In this document: piece by piece, positions 1-6,194 of the stretch
Numbering within the stretch: position 1 is the first letter of the stretch
Layout: every line of letters begins with the position of its first letter
Source: an uncultured Actinomyces sp.
Lineage (GTDB): Bacteria > Actinomycetota > Actinomycetes > Actinomycetales > Actinomycetaceae
Reading direction: 5' to 3'
Assembly (NCBI GenBank): GCA_938022345.1
Contig: CALIEP010000002.1
Location: 1-10,364 of the forward strand
Length of the DNA stretch: 10,364 nucleotides
Made by a program: the position numbers and the translations under genes
Notes under the pieces: generated by a model
Seen by the model: the letters and a program-made list of their open reading frames with translations, nothing else
What the model was told of the DNA's origin: nothing
The model's database searches: none

Positions 1-6
1 AGTGCC

Positions 7-15
7 GAGTGATAA
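7..15. promoter_or_regulatory. Possible right half of a CIRCE (HrcA) operator
   Basis: The bases GAGTGATAA match the right arm of the CIRCE consensus (TTAGCACTC-N9-GAGTGCTAA) at 8 of 9 positions, and the site lies about 87 bp ahead of groEL, where HrcA operators are often found. With the usual 9-nt spacer the left arm would fall outside the window, so the operator cannot be confirmed. A smaller palindrome, AGTGC (1-5) with GCACT (16-20), overlaps it. Low confidence because only one arm is visible. Confidence 0.35.
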
Positions 16-88
16 GCACTAAGGCAGGTGAGGCTTAGGAGTTCCCTGAGTCGTCCGTCGCGGGCATCGGTACAATCCGCATCGCGGT

Positions 89-98
89 AGGATAGAAG
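89..98 (+). promoter_or_regulatory. Ribosome binding site of groEL
   Basis: A purine-rich stretch, AGGA at 89-92 and AGAAG at 94-98, precedes the ATG at 102. AGGA ends 9 nt before the start codon, a normal distance, and this supports the chosen start. Confidence 0.6.
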
Positions 99-101
99 AA
101 C

Positions 102-1727
102 ATGACGAAGCTCATTCACTTCGATGAGGAGGCACGCCGCGGCATGGAGCGCGGTCTGAACCTTCTCGCCGACACCGTTAAGGTCACCCTGGGCCCCAAG
201 GGCCGTAATGTCGTCCTCGACAAGAAGTGGGGCGCCCCCACCATCACCAAGGATGGCGTTTCCGTTGCTAAGGAAATCGACCTCGACGATCCCTTCGAGC
301 GCATCGGTGCAGAACTGGTCAAGGAAGTTGCCAAGAAGACCGATGATGTCGCAGGTGACGGTACCACGACCGCTACCGTTCTGGCACAGGCACTGGTTCG
401 TGAGGGTCTGCGTAACGTTGCAGCCGGTTCGAACCCCATTGCCCTGAAGCGCGGCATTGATGGCGCCGTTGAGGCAATCGTTGCCCAGCTGCACAAGGAT
501 TCCAAGCCTGTCGAGACCACCGAGCAGATTGCTGCCACGGCCTCGATCTCCGCAAACGATCCCGAGATCGGCAAGCTCATCGCTCAGGCCTTCGAGAAGG
601 TTGGCTCCGAAGGTGTTGTGACCGTTGAAGAGACTAACTCTTTCGACACCACCCTTGAGACCACCGAAGGCATGCGTTTCGAGCGCGGCTACCTCTCTGC
701 ATACTTCGTTAACGATGCAGATCGCCAGGAAGCTGTCCTCGAGGATCCCTACATCCTGCTGGTCGACACCAAGATCACCAACGCCAAGGAACTGCTGCCT
801 GTCCTGGAAAAGGTCATGCAGACCGGTAAGCCGCTGTTCATCATTGCCGAGGACGTTGAGGGCGAAGCCCTGGCAACCCTGGTTGTCAACAACATTCGCG
901 GCACCTTCAAGTCGGTCGCCATCAAGGCCCCCGGCTTTGGCGATCGCCGCAAGGCCATGCTGAAGGACGTTGCAATCCTCACCGCCGGTGAAGTGATCTC
1001 CGAGACCGTTGGCCTCTCTCTTGAGAACGCCACCCTTGAGGATCTCGGCCGTGCGCGCAAGGTCATCGTCTCCAAGGATGAGACCACCATCGTTGACGGT
1101 CTGGGCGCAAAGGATGACATCCAGGCACGCATCCGTCAGCTGCGTAAGGAAATCGAGACCACCGATTCCGATTACGACCGCGAGAAGCTCCAGGAGCGTC
1201 TGGCAAAGCTCTCCGGCGGCGTGGCAGTCATCAAGTCCGGTGCTGCAACTGAGGTTGAGCTCAAGGAACGTAAGCACCGCATCGAGGACGCGATCCGTAA
1301 CGCTCGCGCAGCCTCCGAAGAGGGCTTGGTTGCCGGTGGCGGTGTTGCGCTGATCCAGGCAGCCTCCAAGGCTCTTGGCTCGCTGAACTTCAGCGGCGAT
1401 GAGGCAACCGGTGTGAACATCGTTCGCGAGGCCGTCTCCGCACCGCTTAAGCAGATCGCTGAGAACGCTGGCCTTGAGGGCGGCGTTGTTGCTGACCGCG
1501 TTGCTCAGATGGAGCCCGGCTTCGGTCTGAACGCTGCAACCGGTGAGTACGGCGACCTGATGACCCAGGGTATCTCCGACCCGGTCAAGGTCACCCGCTC
1601 CGCTCTGCAGAACGCAGCCTCGATCGCAGGCATGTTCCTGACCACCGAGGCCGTTGTTGCCGACAAGCCTGAGCCTCCGGCACCGGCAGGAGCACCTGCT
1701 GACGGCGGAATGGGCGGAATGTACTGA
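102..1727 (+). CDS. groEL: 60-kDa chaperonin GroEL
   Basis: This is the 541-aa chaperonin subunit that forms the cytoplasmic double-ring folding machine and, with GroES, refolds proteins in an ATP-dependent cycle. The length and the whole sequence are typical of the family. The ATP-binding signature GDGTTT lies at residues 85-90, the TLGPKGRNV segment around 29-37, and the VAGGGVAL segment in the C-terminal equatorial part. The C-terminus is the Gly-Gly-Met type (ending GGMGGMY), as in the canonical housekeeping copy of actinobacteria (GroEL2), not the His-rich tail of GroEL1. No groES lies in the 101 bp upstream, so this copy is probably transcribed alone. Codon use is strongly biased towards C- or G-ending codons such as AAG and ATC, as expected of a highly expressed gene. 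The gene is intact. HrcA control is possible (half CIRCE at the left edge). Confidence 0.98.
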   Translation: MTKLIHFDEEARRGMERGLNLLADTVKVTLGPKGRNVVLDKKWGAPTITKDGVSVAKEIDLDDPFERIGAELVKEVAKKTDDVAGDGTTTATVLAQALVREGLRNVAAGSNPIALKRGIDGAVEAIVAQLHKDSKPVETTEQIAATASISANDPEIGKLIAQAFEKVGSEGVVTVEETNSFDTTLETTEGMRFERGYLSAYFVNDADRQEAVLEDPYILLVDTKITNAKELLPVLEKVMQTGKPLFIIAEDVEGEALATLVVNNIRGTFKSVAIKAPGFGDRRKAMLKDVAILTAGEVISETVGLSLENATLEDLGRARKVIVSKDETTIVDGLGAKDDIQARIRQLRKEIETTDSDYDREKLQERLAKLSGGVAVIKSGAATEVELKERKHRIEDAIRNARAASEEGLVAGGGVALIQAASKALGSLNFSGDEATGVNIVREAVSAPLKQIAENAGLEGGVVADRVAQMEPGFGLNAATGEYGDLMTQGISDPVKVTRSALQNAASIAGMFLTTEAVVADKPEPPAPAGAPADGGMGGMY

Positions 1728-1765
1728 TCCTCTACGGATTAGAAACCGCATTCCCTATGAATGTC

Positions 1766-1800
1766 CCTGTGGGGGCGCGCGTCATGCGCGCCCCCACAGG
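1766..1800. terminator. Bidirectional terminator hairpin between groEL and the WXG100 gene
   Basis: There is a perfect 15-bp inverted repeat, CCTGTGGGGGCGCGC at 1766-1780 and its complement at 1786-1800, with a 5-nt loop GTCAT. It can be lengthened by AATG (1760-1763) pairing with CATT (1801-1804) across a 2-nt bulge. On the plus strand CATTTAAT follows, only a short U-rich run. It sits between two convergent genes, 38 bp past the groEL stop and 37 bp past the WXG100 stop, so it can serve both strands. Confidence 0.85.
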
Positions 1801-1837
1801 CATTTAATAGGCAGCTGTATGCGGCTAGGGCAGTCTC

Positions 1838-2128
1838 CTAGTGCGCGAAGAGCCCGATGCTCTGCGCTTCAGCATCCGCGTAGACCTGAGCCGCATGCGA
1901 AAGTGAGCCTGAGATTTGGTCCAGGGAGCTTTCAACTTGAGCTTGGGTGAGCTGCCAAGAAGCAACAGAATCAGAGAATTGCGTAGAGGCGCCACCTTGC
2001 CAGGTATCTTTAAGCGCCAGTAACTCGTTCATGAGCGCTGAGACTTCGTTTCGAATCGAGTCGCAAGTAATTTGGATCCGCGAGGCGCAGGATGCGATGT
2101 GTGCGGAGTCAACGGAAAACGCGGTCAT
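1838..2128 (-). CDS. WXG100 family protein (EsxA-like, type VII secretion substrate)
   Basis: A 96-aa protein of the size and layout of WXG100 proteins: two amphipathic helices joined by a turn carrying Trp43-Gln44-Gly45. The C-terminal end carries Tyr83-Ala-Asp-Ala-Glu87, which fits the YxxxD/E export signal of type VII (ESX) substrates. There is no N-terminal signal peptide, as usual for the family. Members are exported as helical hairpin dimers by an FtsK/SpoIIIE-type ATPase (EccC/EssC). No such ATPase or partner WXG100 gene lies in this window, so this is an orphan gene and may act as a homodimer. The start is well supported by AGGAGG 5 nt upstream. It follows the 460-aa gene on the same strand after 139 bp and could be read from it or from its own promoter. 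Two Cys residues (14 and 22) in the first helix are uncommon for the family. Confidence 0.87.
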   Translation of the reverse strand: MTAFSVDSAHIASCASRIQITCDSIRNEVSALMNELLALKDTWQGGASTQFSDSVASWQLTQAQVESSLDQISGSLSHAAQVYADAEAQSIGLFAH

Positions 2129-2133
2129 TGTGC

Positions 2134-2139
2134 CCTCCT
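2134..2139 (-). promoter_or_regulatory. Strong Shine-Dalgarno of the WXG100 gene
   Basis: Read on the minus strand, AGGAGG stands 5 nt before the ATG at 2128. It is a perfect Shine-Dalgarno core, the best in the window. Its first three bases (2139-2137) lie in the 3' arm of the stem-loop at 2137-2170, so the site is partly hidden when that stem forms. Confidence 0.8.
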
Positions 2140-2170
2140 AGGCTGGGTGAATGGGTGTTCACAGCCTAGG
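2137..2170 (-). promoter_or_regulatory. 5' leader stem-loop overlapping the ribosome binding site
   Basis: On the minus strand CCTAGGCT (2170-2163) pairs perfectly with AGCCTAGG (2144-2137). The stem continues with GTGAA (2162-2158) against TTCAC (2151-2147) after a 2-nt bulge (CC), closing a 6-nt loop CACCCA. This makes 13 bp in total. The 3' arm runs into the Shine-Dalgarno AGGAGG of the WXG100 gene. No U-tract follows, so a terminator for the upstream gene is less likely than a leader or translation-control element or a protein-binding site. The structure is seen in the sequence; the function is inferred. Confidence 0.6.
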
Positions 2171-2177
2171 AAGAGTG

Positions 2178-2205
2178 ATTTGACGCCACCGTGCAGACAA
2201 CACAA
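2178..2205 (-). promoter_or_regulatory. Candidate promoter of the WXG100 gene
   Basis: On the minus strand TTGTGT (2205-2200) and TCAAAT (2183-2178) are 16 nt apart and match the sigma-70-type -35 and -10 consensus at 3 of 6 and 4 of 6 positions. The predicted start of transcription, near 2171, would place the stem-loop at 2137-2170 at the very 5' end of the mRNA. The hexamers are weak, so this is only a candidate. Confidence 0.3.
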
Positions 2206-2239
2206 TCTGTGGAGAAAACGGTTCAATCTGACACGGTGG
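2186..2239. repeat. Nested inverted and direct repeats upstream of the WXG100 gene
   Basis: On the plus strand CCACCGTGCAGA (2186-2197) is the inverted copy of TCTG-A-CACGGTGG (2227-2239), a 12-bp match with a one-base bulge. Between and within these arms CAATCTG occurs twice (2203-2209 and 2224-2230), exactly 21 bp apart, or two helical turns. The CAGA of the left arm can also pair with the nearer TCTG. The region overlaps the candidate -35 element, so it may be an operator for an unknown regulator. Confidence 0.5.
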
Positions 2240-2267
2240 ATGAATACGACGATTCAAGTTTAAGGAT

Positions 2268-3650
2268 TTAGGGCAGCGGGGGAGGAGTTGGAATGTCCAG
2301 GGCATCCAATGCCGACTCCAAAGAAGAAGTGTCGTCAGCATTAGCAGCAGATCCACGCGAAGGGCTCTCTGCTGCAACTCCCGGCAGAGGGGTGTGGACG
2401 GTACTGGGAAGAGAAACCTGTTGAGCGGAAGGCACCGCCGCGCCAGAGGATGTGGGGGCTGCCGCTCCGCTTGCAACCTCTCCGCCTGCTGCCGCTTCGC
2501 CTGCTGCCGCTCCGTCTGCTGCCTCTCCGCTTGGAATTCCTAGAGCAGGTGTCTCAGTGTTCTCGGGAGGAAGCGTTGGCGATGTGGGCACACTATTCTC
2601 CGCCACCTCATTCGCGCCATCAGATGTGGCATTCGAAGGAGTCTGAACGGAGGCTGTAGCCTCATCCCCACTGCGGCCAAGGGGAGCGGGGGTTACAGGC
2701 AGGCCAGCGGCCTCGTCAGTAGCAAACTCATCGGAATCAACGGAAAGGGTTGACTTCGGAAGCTCTACGACCGCGGAAGGCGAAGACTCAGCAGGAGTGC
2801 TCGGGGTATCCACGGGGGCGAAAGGCTCAGTATGACTCTTAATGTTGAGGTGACGGCGCCGGATAATCATCGTGCCAGAGGCAAGAGTATCCGATGAGAG
2901 CGTCTCATGGTGTTCCTCTGGCTCGACATCTTCTTCGGGCTCATTGAGATCGACATCGGGCGCATATGCTTTGAGAACTCGAGCGAGCTTGGCGCTTTCG
3001 GCCTCGAGATTAGCTCGTGCGCTTTCTTCCCATGCAAGTGCAAGCGGTGAATGAAAGATCTGCTCGCGCGCCAAAATCTTCTTAATTGCCAGGCGGCGTG
3101 CACGTACGTAATCCGTATCGCACAAATCGGGGCATTCTTCGCGCAATGATTCGCGGAAGCGCTTAAAGTCCTGAGGGCTAGCTGCCAGCATTCCTAAATC
3201 GGCATCAATGAGGACTTGAGCATCCATGTCAGAAGGGTCCGCGCGGTGCGTGAAAAGCGCCATCATGAGCTCTTGAACGCGAGAAATAACATCCTCGCTC
3301 AACCCCAGTGCTTCCATGCGAGAACGTGCGTGGTACAGCGCGGAGAATTCTTGTTCATCGCTGTTAGTACCGCGTTGAAAAACGTCAAAACTGCGGTTAA
3401 GAACCGCTCCTTGATACCACAGCGCAACCCGCAGAACATCAGGATCATGTGCTGTCGAGGCAATCTCGTCGATACGCGCCAAGGTCTTGATGAGATGGCG
3501 GGTATTGTGAAGGATTCGTCCCTTGGCATTCCAGCGCGAGATCAAATCTCGAGCTTCCGCCTCCAAAAGGGGAATCGGAGCACTTGCCCCGATTTCTTGC
3601 ATCGCGTCCACGAAGGAACTAAAAAGCCACTGAGGTGCATCGGCGCCCAT
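2268..3650 (-). CDS. COG4339-type HD-fold protein with degenerate His-Asp dyad and long disordered tail
   Basis: A 460-aa protein. Residues about 7-222 resemble the predicted metal-dependent HD phosphohydrolases of COG4339: GRILHNTRHL (44-53; family form RxYHNxxHI), ALWYQGAVL (76-84; family form AxWFHDxVY), NSDEQEFSA (96-104), His135, the conserved IDADLGML (148-155), and the C-terminal ARRLAIKKILAREQIF block (184-199) ending in ARANLEAE. The His-Asp dyad that binds metal in this family reads Gln80-Gly81, so catalysis is doubtful; His48, His52, His135, Asp149 and Asp151 remain. Residues about 230-460 are low-complexity, rich in Ser, Ala, Pro, Thr, Glu and Gly, without membrane segments, and include a basic patch (MIIRRR, 261-266) and Gly-Glu-Ala repeats (374-398). 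The start has AGGAG 9 nt upstream. The role is unknown; it may be a nucleotide-binding or scaffold protein. Confidence is high for the gene, moderate for the fold. Confidence 0.8.
   Translation of the reverse strand: MGADAPQWLFSSFVDAMQEIGASAPIPLLEAEARDLISRWNAKGRILHNTRHLIKTLARIDEIASTAHDPDVLRVALWYQGAVLNRSFDVFQRGTNSDEQEFSALYHARSRMEALGLSEDVISRVQELMMALFTHRADPSDMDAQVLIDADLGMLAASPQDFKRFRESLREECPDLCDTDYVRARRLAIKKILAREQIFHSPLALAWEESARANLEAESAKLARVLKAYAPDVDLNEPEEDVEPEEHHETLSSDTLASGTMIIRRRHLNIKSHTEPFAPVDTPSTPAESSPSAVVELPKSTLSVDSDEFATDEAAGLPVTPAPLGRSGDEATASVQTPSNATSDGANEVAENSVPTSPTLPPENTETPALGIPSGEAADGAAAGEAAAGGEVASGAAAPTSSGAAVPSAQQVSLPSTVHTPLPGVAAESPSRGSAANADDTSSLESALDALDIPTPPPLP
2483..2533. repeat. 15-bp tandem repeat in the tail of the 460-aa gene
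   Basis: About 3.4 copies of a 15-bp unit: CGCCTGCTGCCGCTT at 2483-2497, CGCCTGCTGCCGCTC at 2498-2512 and CGTCTGCTGCCTCTC at 2513-2527, then a partial CGCTTG. The unit is a multiple of three, so copy changes keep the frame. It encodes the Ala/Gly/Glu-rich stretch around residues 373-389. Confidence 0.8.
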
Positions 3651-3659
3651 GCGCGCTCA

Positions 3660-3664
3660 CTCCT
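3660..3664 (-). promoter_or_regulatory. Ribosome binding site of the 460-aa gene
   Basis: AGGAG on the minus strand ends 9 nt before the ATG at 3650. It fixes the start chosen for the HD-fold protein. Confidence 0.7.
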
Positions 3665-3686
3665 AGTCTGACAATCTTACTTGGCA

Positions 3687-3715
3687 ATGCTAGCCACTTT
3701 TTGAGCGCTTGGCAC
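3687..3715 (-). promoter_or_regulatory. Candidate promoter of the 460-aa gene
   Basis: On the minus strand GTGCCA (3715-3710) and TAGCAT (3692-3687) are 17 nt apart, each matching the -35/-10 consensus at 4 of 6 bases. The implied transcript would have a leader of about 30 nt before the ATG and would include the AGGAG site. The rest of the 233-bp gap (3651-3883) is AT-rich compared with the flanking genes, with a T-run on the minus strand at 3807-3816, but I see no convincing terminator hairpin for the kinase gene. Confidence 0.35.
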
Positions 3716-3883
3716 GGAGCTTTCCTCTGAGCGAAGGATTCGCAGAGGCCATGCAGCGCGTGATCACTTAATTTTCAGCGTTTTTCTGCGTAATTCTCAA
3801 GAAAAAACAATAGTGCTTTGGTAGTTGAGATTCGCAAGACAATTGGCGCGGGAGGGAAGCTGCAAAGACCGAATTCCGTCAGT

Positions 3884-5371
3884 TTATGCCTTCATGCGTT
3901 CTCTGGACTGCACGATTGGCATATCGATCTTGACGGTGAGGCCACCGCCCGGAGTCTTTGCAAGCTCTGCGTGACCGCCGTGCGCTGAGATGATTGAGGA
4001 CACAATGGAAAGTCCCAATCCGGAGCCACCCAGTGAGCGGGCACGCGAGCTTTCTGTTCGATAGAAGCGCTGGAAAACTTTTTCATAGTCTTCCTTCGCA
4101 ATTCCAGGTCCGTGATCCCTAAATTCCATCAGAACAGAAGTGGGATTCTGACTTACCGCAATCTCTACCGGTGTTGAACGCGGGGTATAACGCACAATGT
4201 TGCCGATGATATTTGTGAGTACCTGTTGCAGGCGGTCGCGGTCGGCCTGAATCCATACGGATTGAGGAATGGACTGGTCATTGATCCCCAGAATCTTGAC
4301 CTGGCGAGTGGGATCGAGAGCTTGAAGATCAAAGCGAGCATTGCGAAGCATCGCGATCACGTCAACGTCCACGATTTCTAGCGGCCGGCCCTCGTCCAAG
4401 CGAGCCAAGGTCAAAAGGTCCTCAACCAATGAACCCATGCGAGTTGATTCGGATCGAATACGTCCCATAACTTCGCCGGTGCGCTCTGCTGGAACGCCAC
4501 CCATTGAGTAGAGCTCGCAGTAACCGGAAATCGCGGCTAGGGGAGTGCGTAGTTCATGCGAAGCATCGGAAACGAAGCGACGGATCTTGCGCTCAGATTC
4601 TTCGCGCGCTGCGAATGACTGCTCTAGCTGGCTCAGCATGGAGTTCAATGACTTCGAAAGCGAACCGACTTCCGTTGAAGGCGGAGCGAATGGAACACGC
4701 TGGGTGAGGTCGCCAGCGGCGATCTTCCCAGCAGTCGTCTCGATTCCGCGCAGAGGAAGAAGCGCGCGCCGGACTAGGTAAGTCGCCAGGCCGGTACCGA
4801 TGGCGATGATCGCAATTGCAGTCGTCGCAACGTATCCAGCCATATTTTGAATGGTGAATTTTACGTCGTTGAGCGGAAGTGCGACGGTGAGCCTGCCCGT
4901 GGGGGTGTTATCGCCACTGCGCGTAATGGGAACAATAATCACGCGCCATGTAGATCCCTGCTTCGTTGATTCAACAGTAACGGGGTCAGTCCAGCCGGTA
5001 GCCGTCTGCGCGGATTGACCTGGCTTGAGAAGTTCCGGGATCAGCGGTTTACCCGCGTGGTCGCGTGTCGAGGCCGAGAGCAGCGTGACGTCTTCTTCGT
5101 TGGCTCGTTGGATGTTGAGGTAGTAGAGGGTGGGGAGGTTGGGCTCTTGGGCCAGCTCTTGGTGGTTCTCAATGGCCTTGGGGGCCAATGACAGAACTGT
5201 TGACGAGAGTTGGTCGTCAACTTGGGCAATGAGGTGGCGCTGCAAGAGGCCGATCATCACCGTTGCTGAAAGGGAAAGTCCGAGGGAGAGAAGAAGTGCA
5301 GTGAGCGCAACAATTCTGGCCGTCAACGAACGTGACGACCAGAATCTGCGTACTACACCGCGTGGGTACAT
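3884..5371 (-). CDS. Sensor histidine kinase, TrcS-like
   Basis: A 495-aa membrane sensor kinase. Transmembrane helix 1 spans about residues 18-43, an extracytoplasmic sensor region about 45-177, and helix 2 about 178-200. A HAMP linker (201-255) includes ALLPLRGIE. The dimerisation and phosphoacceptor box SDASHELRTPL has His272. The ATPase part shows the N box (NIIGNIVRYTP, 387-397), G1 box (DHGPGIA, 419-425), F box (FQRFYR, 433-438) and G2 box (GGSGLGLS, 448-455). All catalytic motifs are present, so it should be active. It autophosphorylates on His272 and passes the phosphate to the response regulator encoded just upstream. Its ATG lies only 3 nt past the regulator stop and has no clear Shine-Dalgarno, pointing to translational coupling. 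The signal cannot be told from the sensor region. It closely resembles the Mycobacterium TrcS type. Confidence 0.95.
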   Translation of the reverse strand: MYPRGVVRRFWSSRSLTARIVALTALLLSLGLSLSATVMIGLLQRHLIAQVDDQLSSTVLSLAPKAIENHQELAQEPNLPTLYYLNIQRANEEDVTLLSASTRDHAGKPLIPELLKPGQSAQTATGWTDPVTVESTKQGSTWRVIIVPITRSGDNTPTGRLTVALPLNDVKFTIQNMAGYVATTAIAIIAIGTGLATYLVRRALLPLRGIETTAGKIAAGDLTQRVPFAPPSTEVGSLSKSLNSMLSQLEQSFAAREESERKIRRFVSDASHELRTPLAAISGYCELYSMGGVPAERTGEVMGRIRSESTRMGSLVEDLLTLARLDEGRPLEIVDVDVIAMLRNARFDLQALDPTRQVKILGINDQSIPQSVWIQADRDRLQQVLTNIIGNIVRYTPRSTPVEIAVSQNPTSVLMEFRDHGPGIAKEDYEKVFQRFYRTESSRARSLGGSGLGLSIVSSIISAHGGHAELAKTPGGGLTVKIDMPIVQSRERMKA

Positions 5372-5374
5372 TTT

Positions 5375-6085
5375 TTAGTTGTCGTCTCGAAGGATGTATC
5401 CAACGCCTCGCTTGGTGTGAATGAGCTCGCCGCTGGCGCCTTCGACGGCCAGCTTGCGACGCAGGTAGGAAATATAAGATTCGACGATTGCGACCTCGCC
5501 ATCCCAGTCGTATTCCCAGACGTGATCGAGGATCTGCATCTTGGAAACGACTCGTCCCTGATTGATCATGAGGTAGCGCAGGAGCTTGAACTCGGTGGGG
5601 GACAGGTCGATCGGTACTCCAGCGCGAGTGACTTCGTGTGCGTCTTCGTCGATGACAAGGTCAGCGACGCGCAGCTTGCCATCGTCGCCGCTCTCGCCCA
5701 GCGTACGGCGCAGAACGGCACGAATACGTGCGACGACTTCCTCGAGGCCAAAAGGCTTCGTGACGTAATCGTCGCCGCCGACGGTGAGTCCCTGGATCTT
5801 GTCACGCATGTCATCGCGAGCTGTCAGGAAAAGGACGGGGATGGTGATACCTGCATCGCGCAGGCGACGAGTCACTGTGAAGCCATCCATATCGGGAAGC
5901 ATGACGTCCAGAACGATCAGGTCGGGGCGTTCTTCCTGAGCCTGGTGGTAAGCAGATGCTCCGTCTTCTGCCGTAATGACATCAAAGCCAGCAAATCGCA
6001 GAGATGAGGCCAGAAGATCGCGAATATTTGGTTCATCGTCAACGACAAGAAGTCGTGCTTCTCCAGTGTTTTCAAATTCCGTCAT
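5375..6085 (-). CDS. OmpR/PhoB-family response regulator, TrcR-like
   Basis: A two-domain transcription regulator of 236 aa from the ATG at 6085. The receiver domain (about 11-125) has the acidic pair Asp16-Asp17, phosphoacceptor Asp60 (IVLDVMLP), Thr88 and Lys110 (VTKPF). The winged-helix DNA-binding domain (about 138-233) has LSPTEFKLLRYL, the recognition-helix region VESYISYLRRKL and the end HTKRGVGYILRD. The match to Mycobacterium TrcR is close across both domains. Longer in-frame starts exist (6196, 6094), but they add residues with no family counterpart. None has a Shine-Dalgarno; the 6085 ATG is preceded 7 nt upstream by a -10-like CAAAAT, so the message may be leaderless. It is probably autoregulated through the phased repeats at 6109-6138. 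Confidence 0.95.
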   Translation of the reverse strand: MTEFENTGEARLLVVDDEPNIRDLLASSLRFAGFDVITAEDGASAYHQAQEERPDLIVLDVMLPDMDGFTVTRRLRDAGITIPVLFLTARDDMRDKIQGLTVGGDDYVTKPFGLEEVVARIRAVLRRTLGESGDDGKLRVADLVIDEDAHEVTRAGVPIDLSPTEFKLLRYLMINQGRVVSKMQILDHVWEYDWDGEVAIVESYISYLRRKLAVEGASGELIHTKRGVGYILRDDN

Positions 6086-6092
6086 AGTCAAC

Positions 6093-6098
6093 ATTTTG
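6093..6098 (-). promoter_or_regulatory. Candidate -10 of the response-regulator gene (leaderless)
   Basis: CAAAAT on the minus strand matches TATAAT at 4 of 6 bases and ends 7 nt before the ATG at 6085, so transcription could begin at or next to the start codon. The -35 position for a 17-nt spacer (about 6116-6121) falls in the phased repeats and does not match the consensus, as is usual for promoters activated by a regulator bound there. Confidence 0.35.
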
Positions 6099-6108
6099 AG
6101 TGAGATGA

Positions 6109-6138
6109 CTGAATGTATCCTGAATGTCTGCTGTGTGA
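6109..6138. promoter_or_regulatory. Three 11-bp phased direct repeats, likely response-regulator binding site
   Basis: On the plus strand CTGAATGT stands at 6109-6116 and again at 6120-6127, and a weaker copy CTGTGTGA at 6131-6138, all at an exact 11-bp period. OmpR/PhoB-family regulators bind as head-to-tail dimers to direct repeats of this spacing. The array sits between the divergent regulator gene and the PH-domain gene and covers the expected -35 region of the regulator promoter. Binding by the adjacent regulator is inferred. Confidence 0.55.
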
Positions 6139-6182
6139 AATTGTTTTTCTGAGAATCCGCATGAAAAAGGTGTTGAAAGGAA

Positions 6183-6188
6183 GATAAT
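6183..6188 (+). promoter_or_regulatory. Candidate -10 of the PH-domain operon
   Basis: GATAAT matches TATAAT at 5 of 6 bases and lies 6 nt before the ATG at 6195, the geometry of a leaderless start. The purine stretch AGGAAG at 6178-6183 overlaps it by one base and could instead be a Shine-Dalgarno 11 nt from the ATG. No good -35 is visible at 16-18 nt. Either reading supports the 6195 start. Confidence 0.35.
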
Positions 6189-6194
6189 GCAAGC

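Noticed and set aside
71..76. TACAAT as a -10 box for groEL
   Set aside because: It matches TATAAT well but no -35 match is present at 16-18 nt, and a CIRCE-controlled promoter would lie further upstream.
116..580. Open frame of 154 codons on the minus strand inside groEL
   Set aside because: It is antisense to a highly conserved gene with strong codon bias, resembles no protein family and has no ribosome binding site of note.
2483..2533. CRISPR-like array
   Set aside because: The 15-bp units are adjacent without spacers and encode an in-frame Ala/Gly-rich protein repeat.
3216..3671. Open frame of 151 codons on the plus strand
   Set aside because: It is antisense to the HD-fold gene, whose family motifs fix the coding strand.
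3780..3850. Terminator for the kinase gene
   Set aside because: There is a T-run on the minus strand (3807-3816) and a short TCTCAA/TTGAGA repeat, but no stable hairpin stands directly before the T-run.
5417..6007. Open frame of 196 codons on the plus strand
   Set aside because: It is antisense to the response regulator, which has all receiver and DNA-binding motifs in the other frame.
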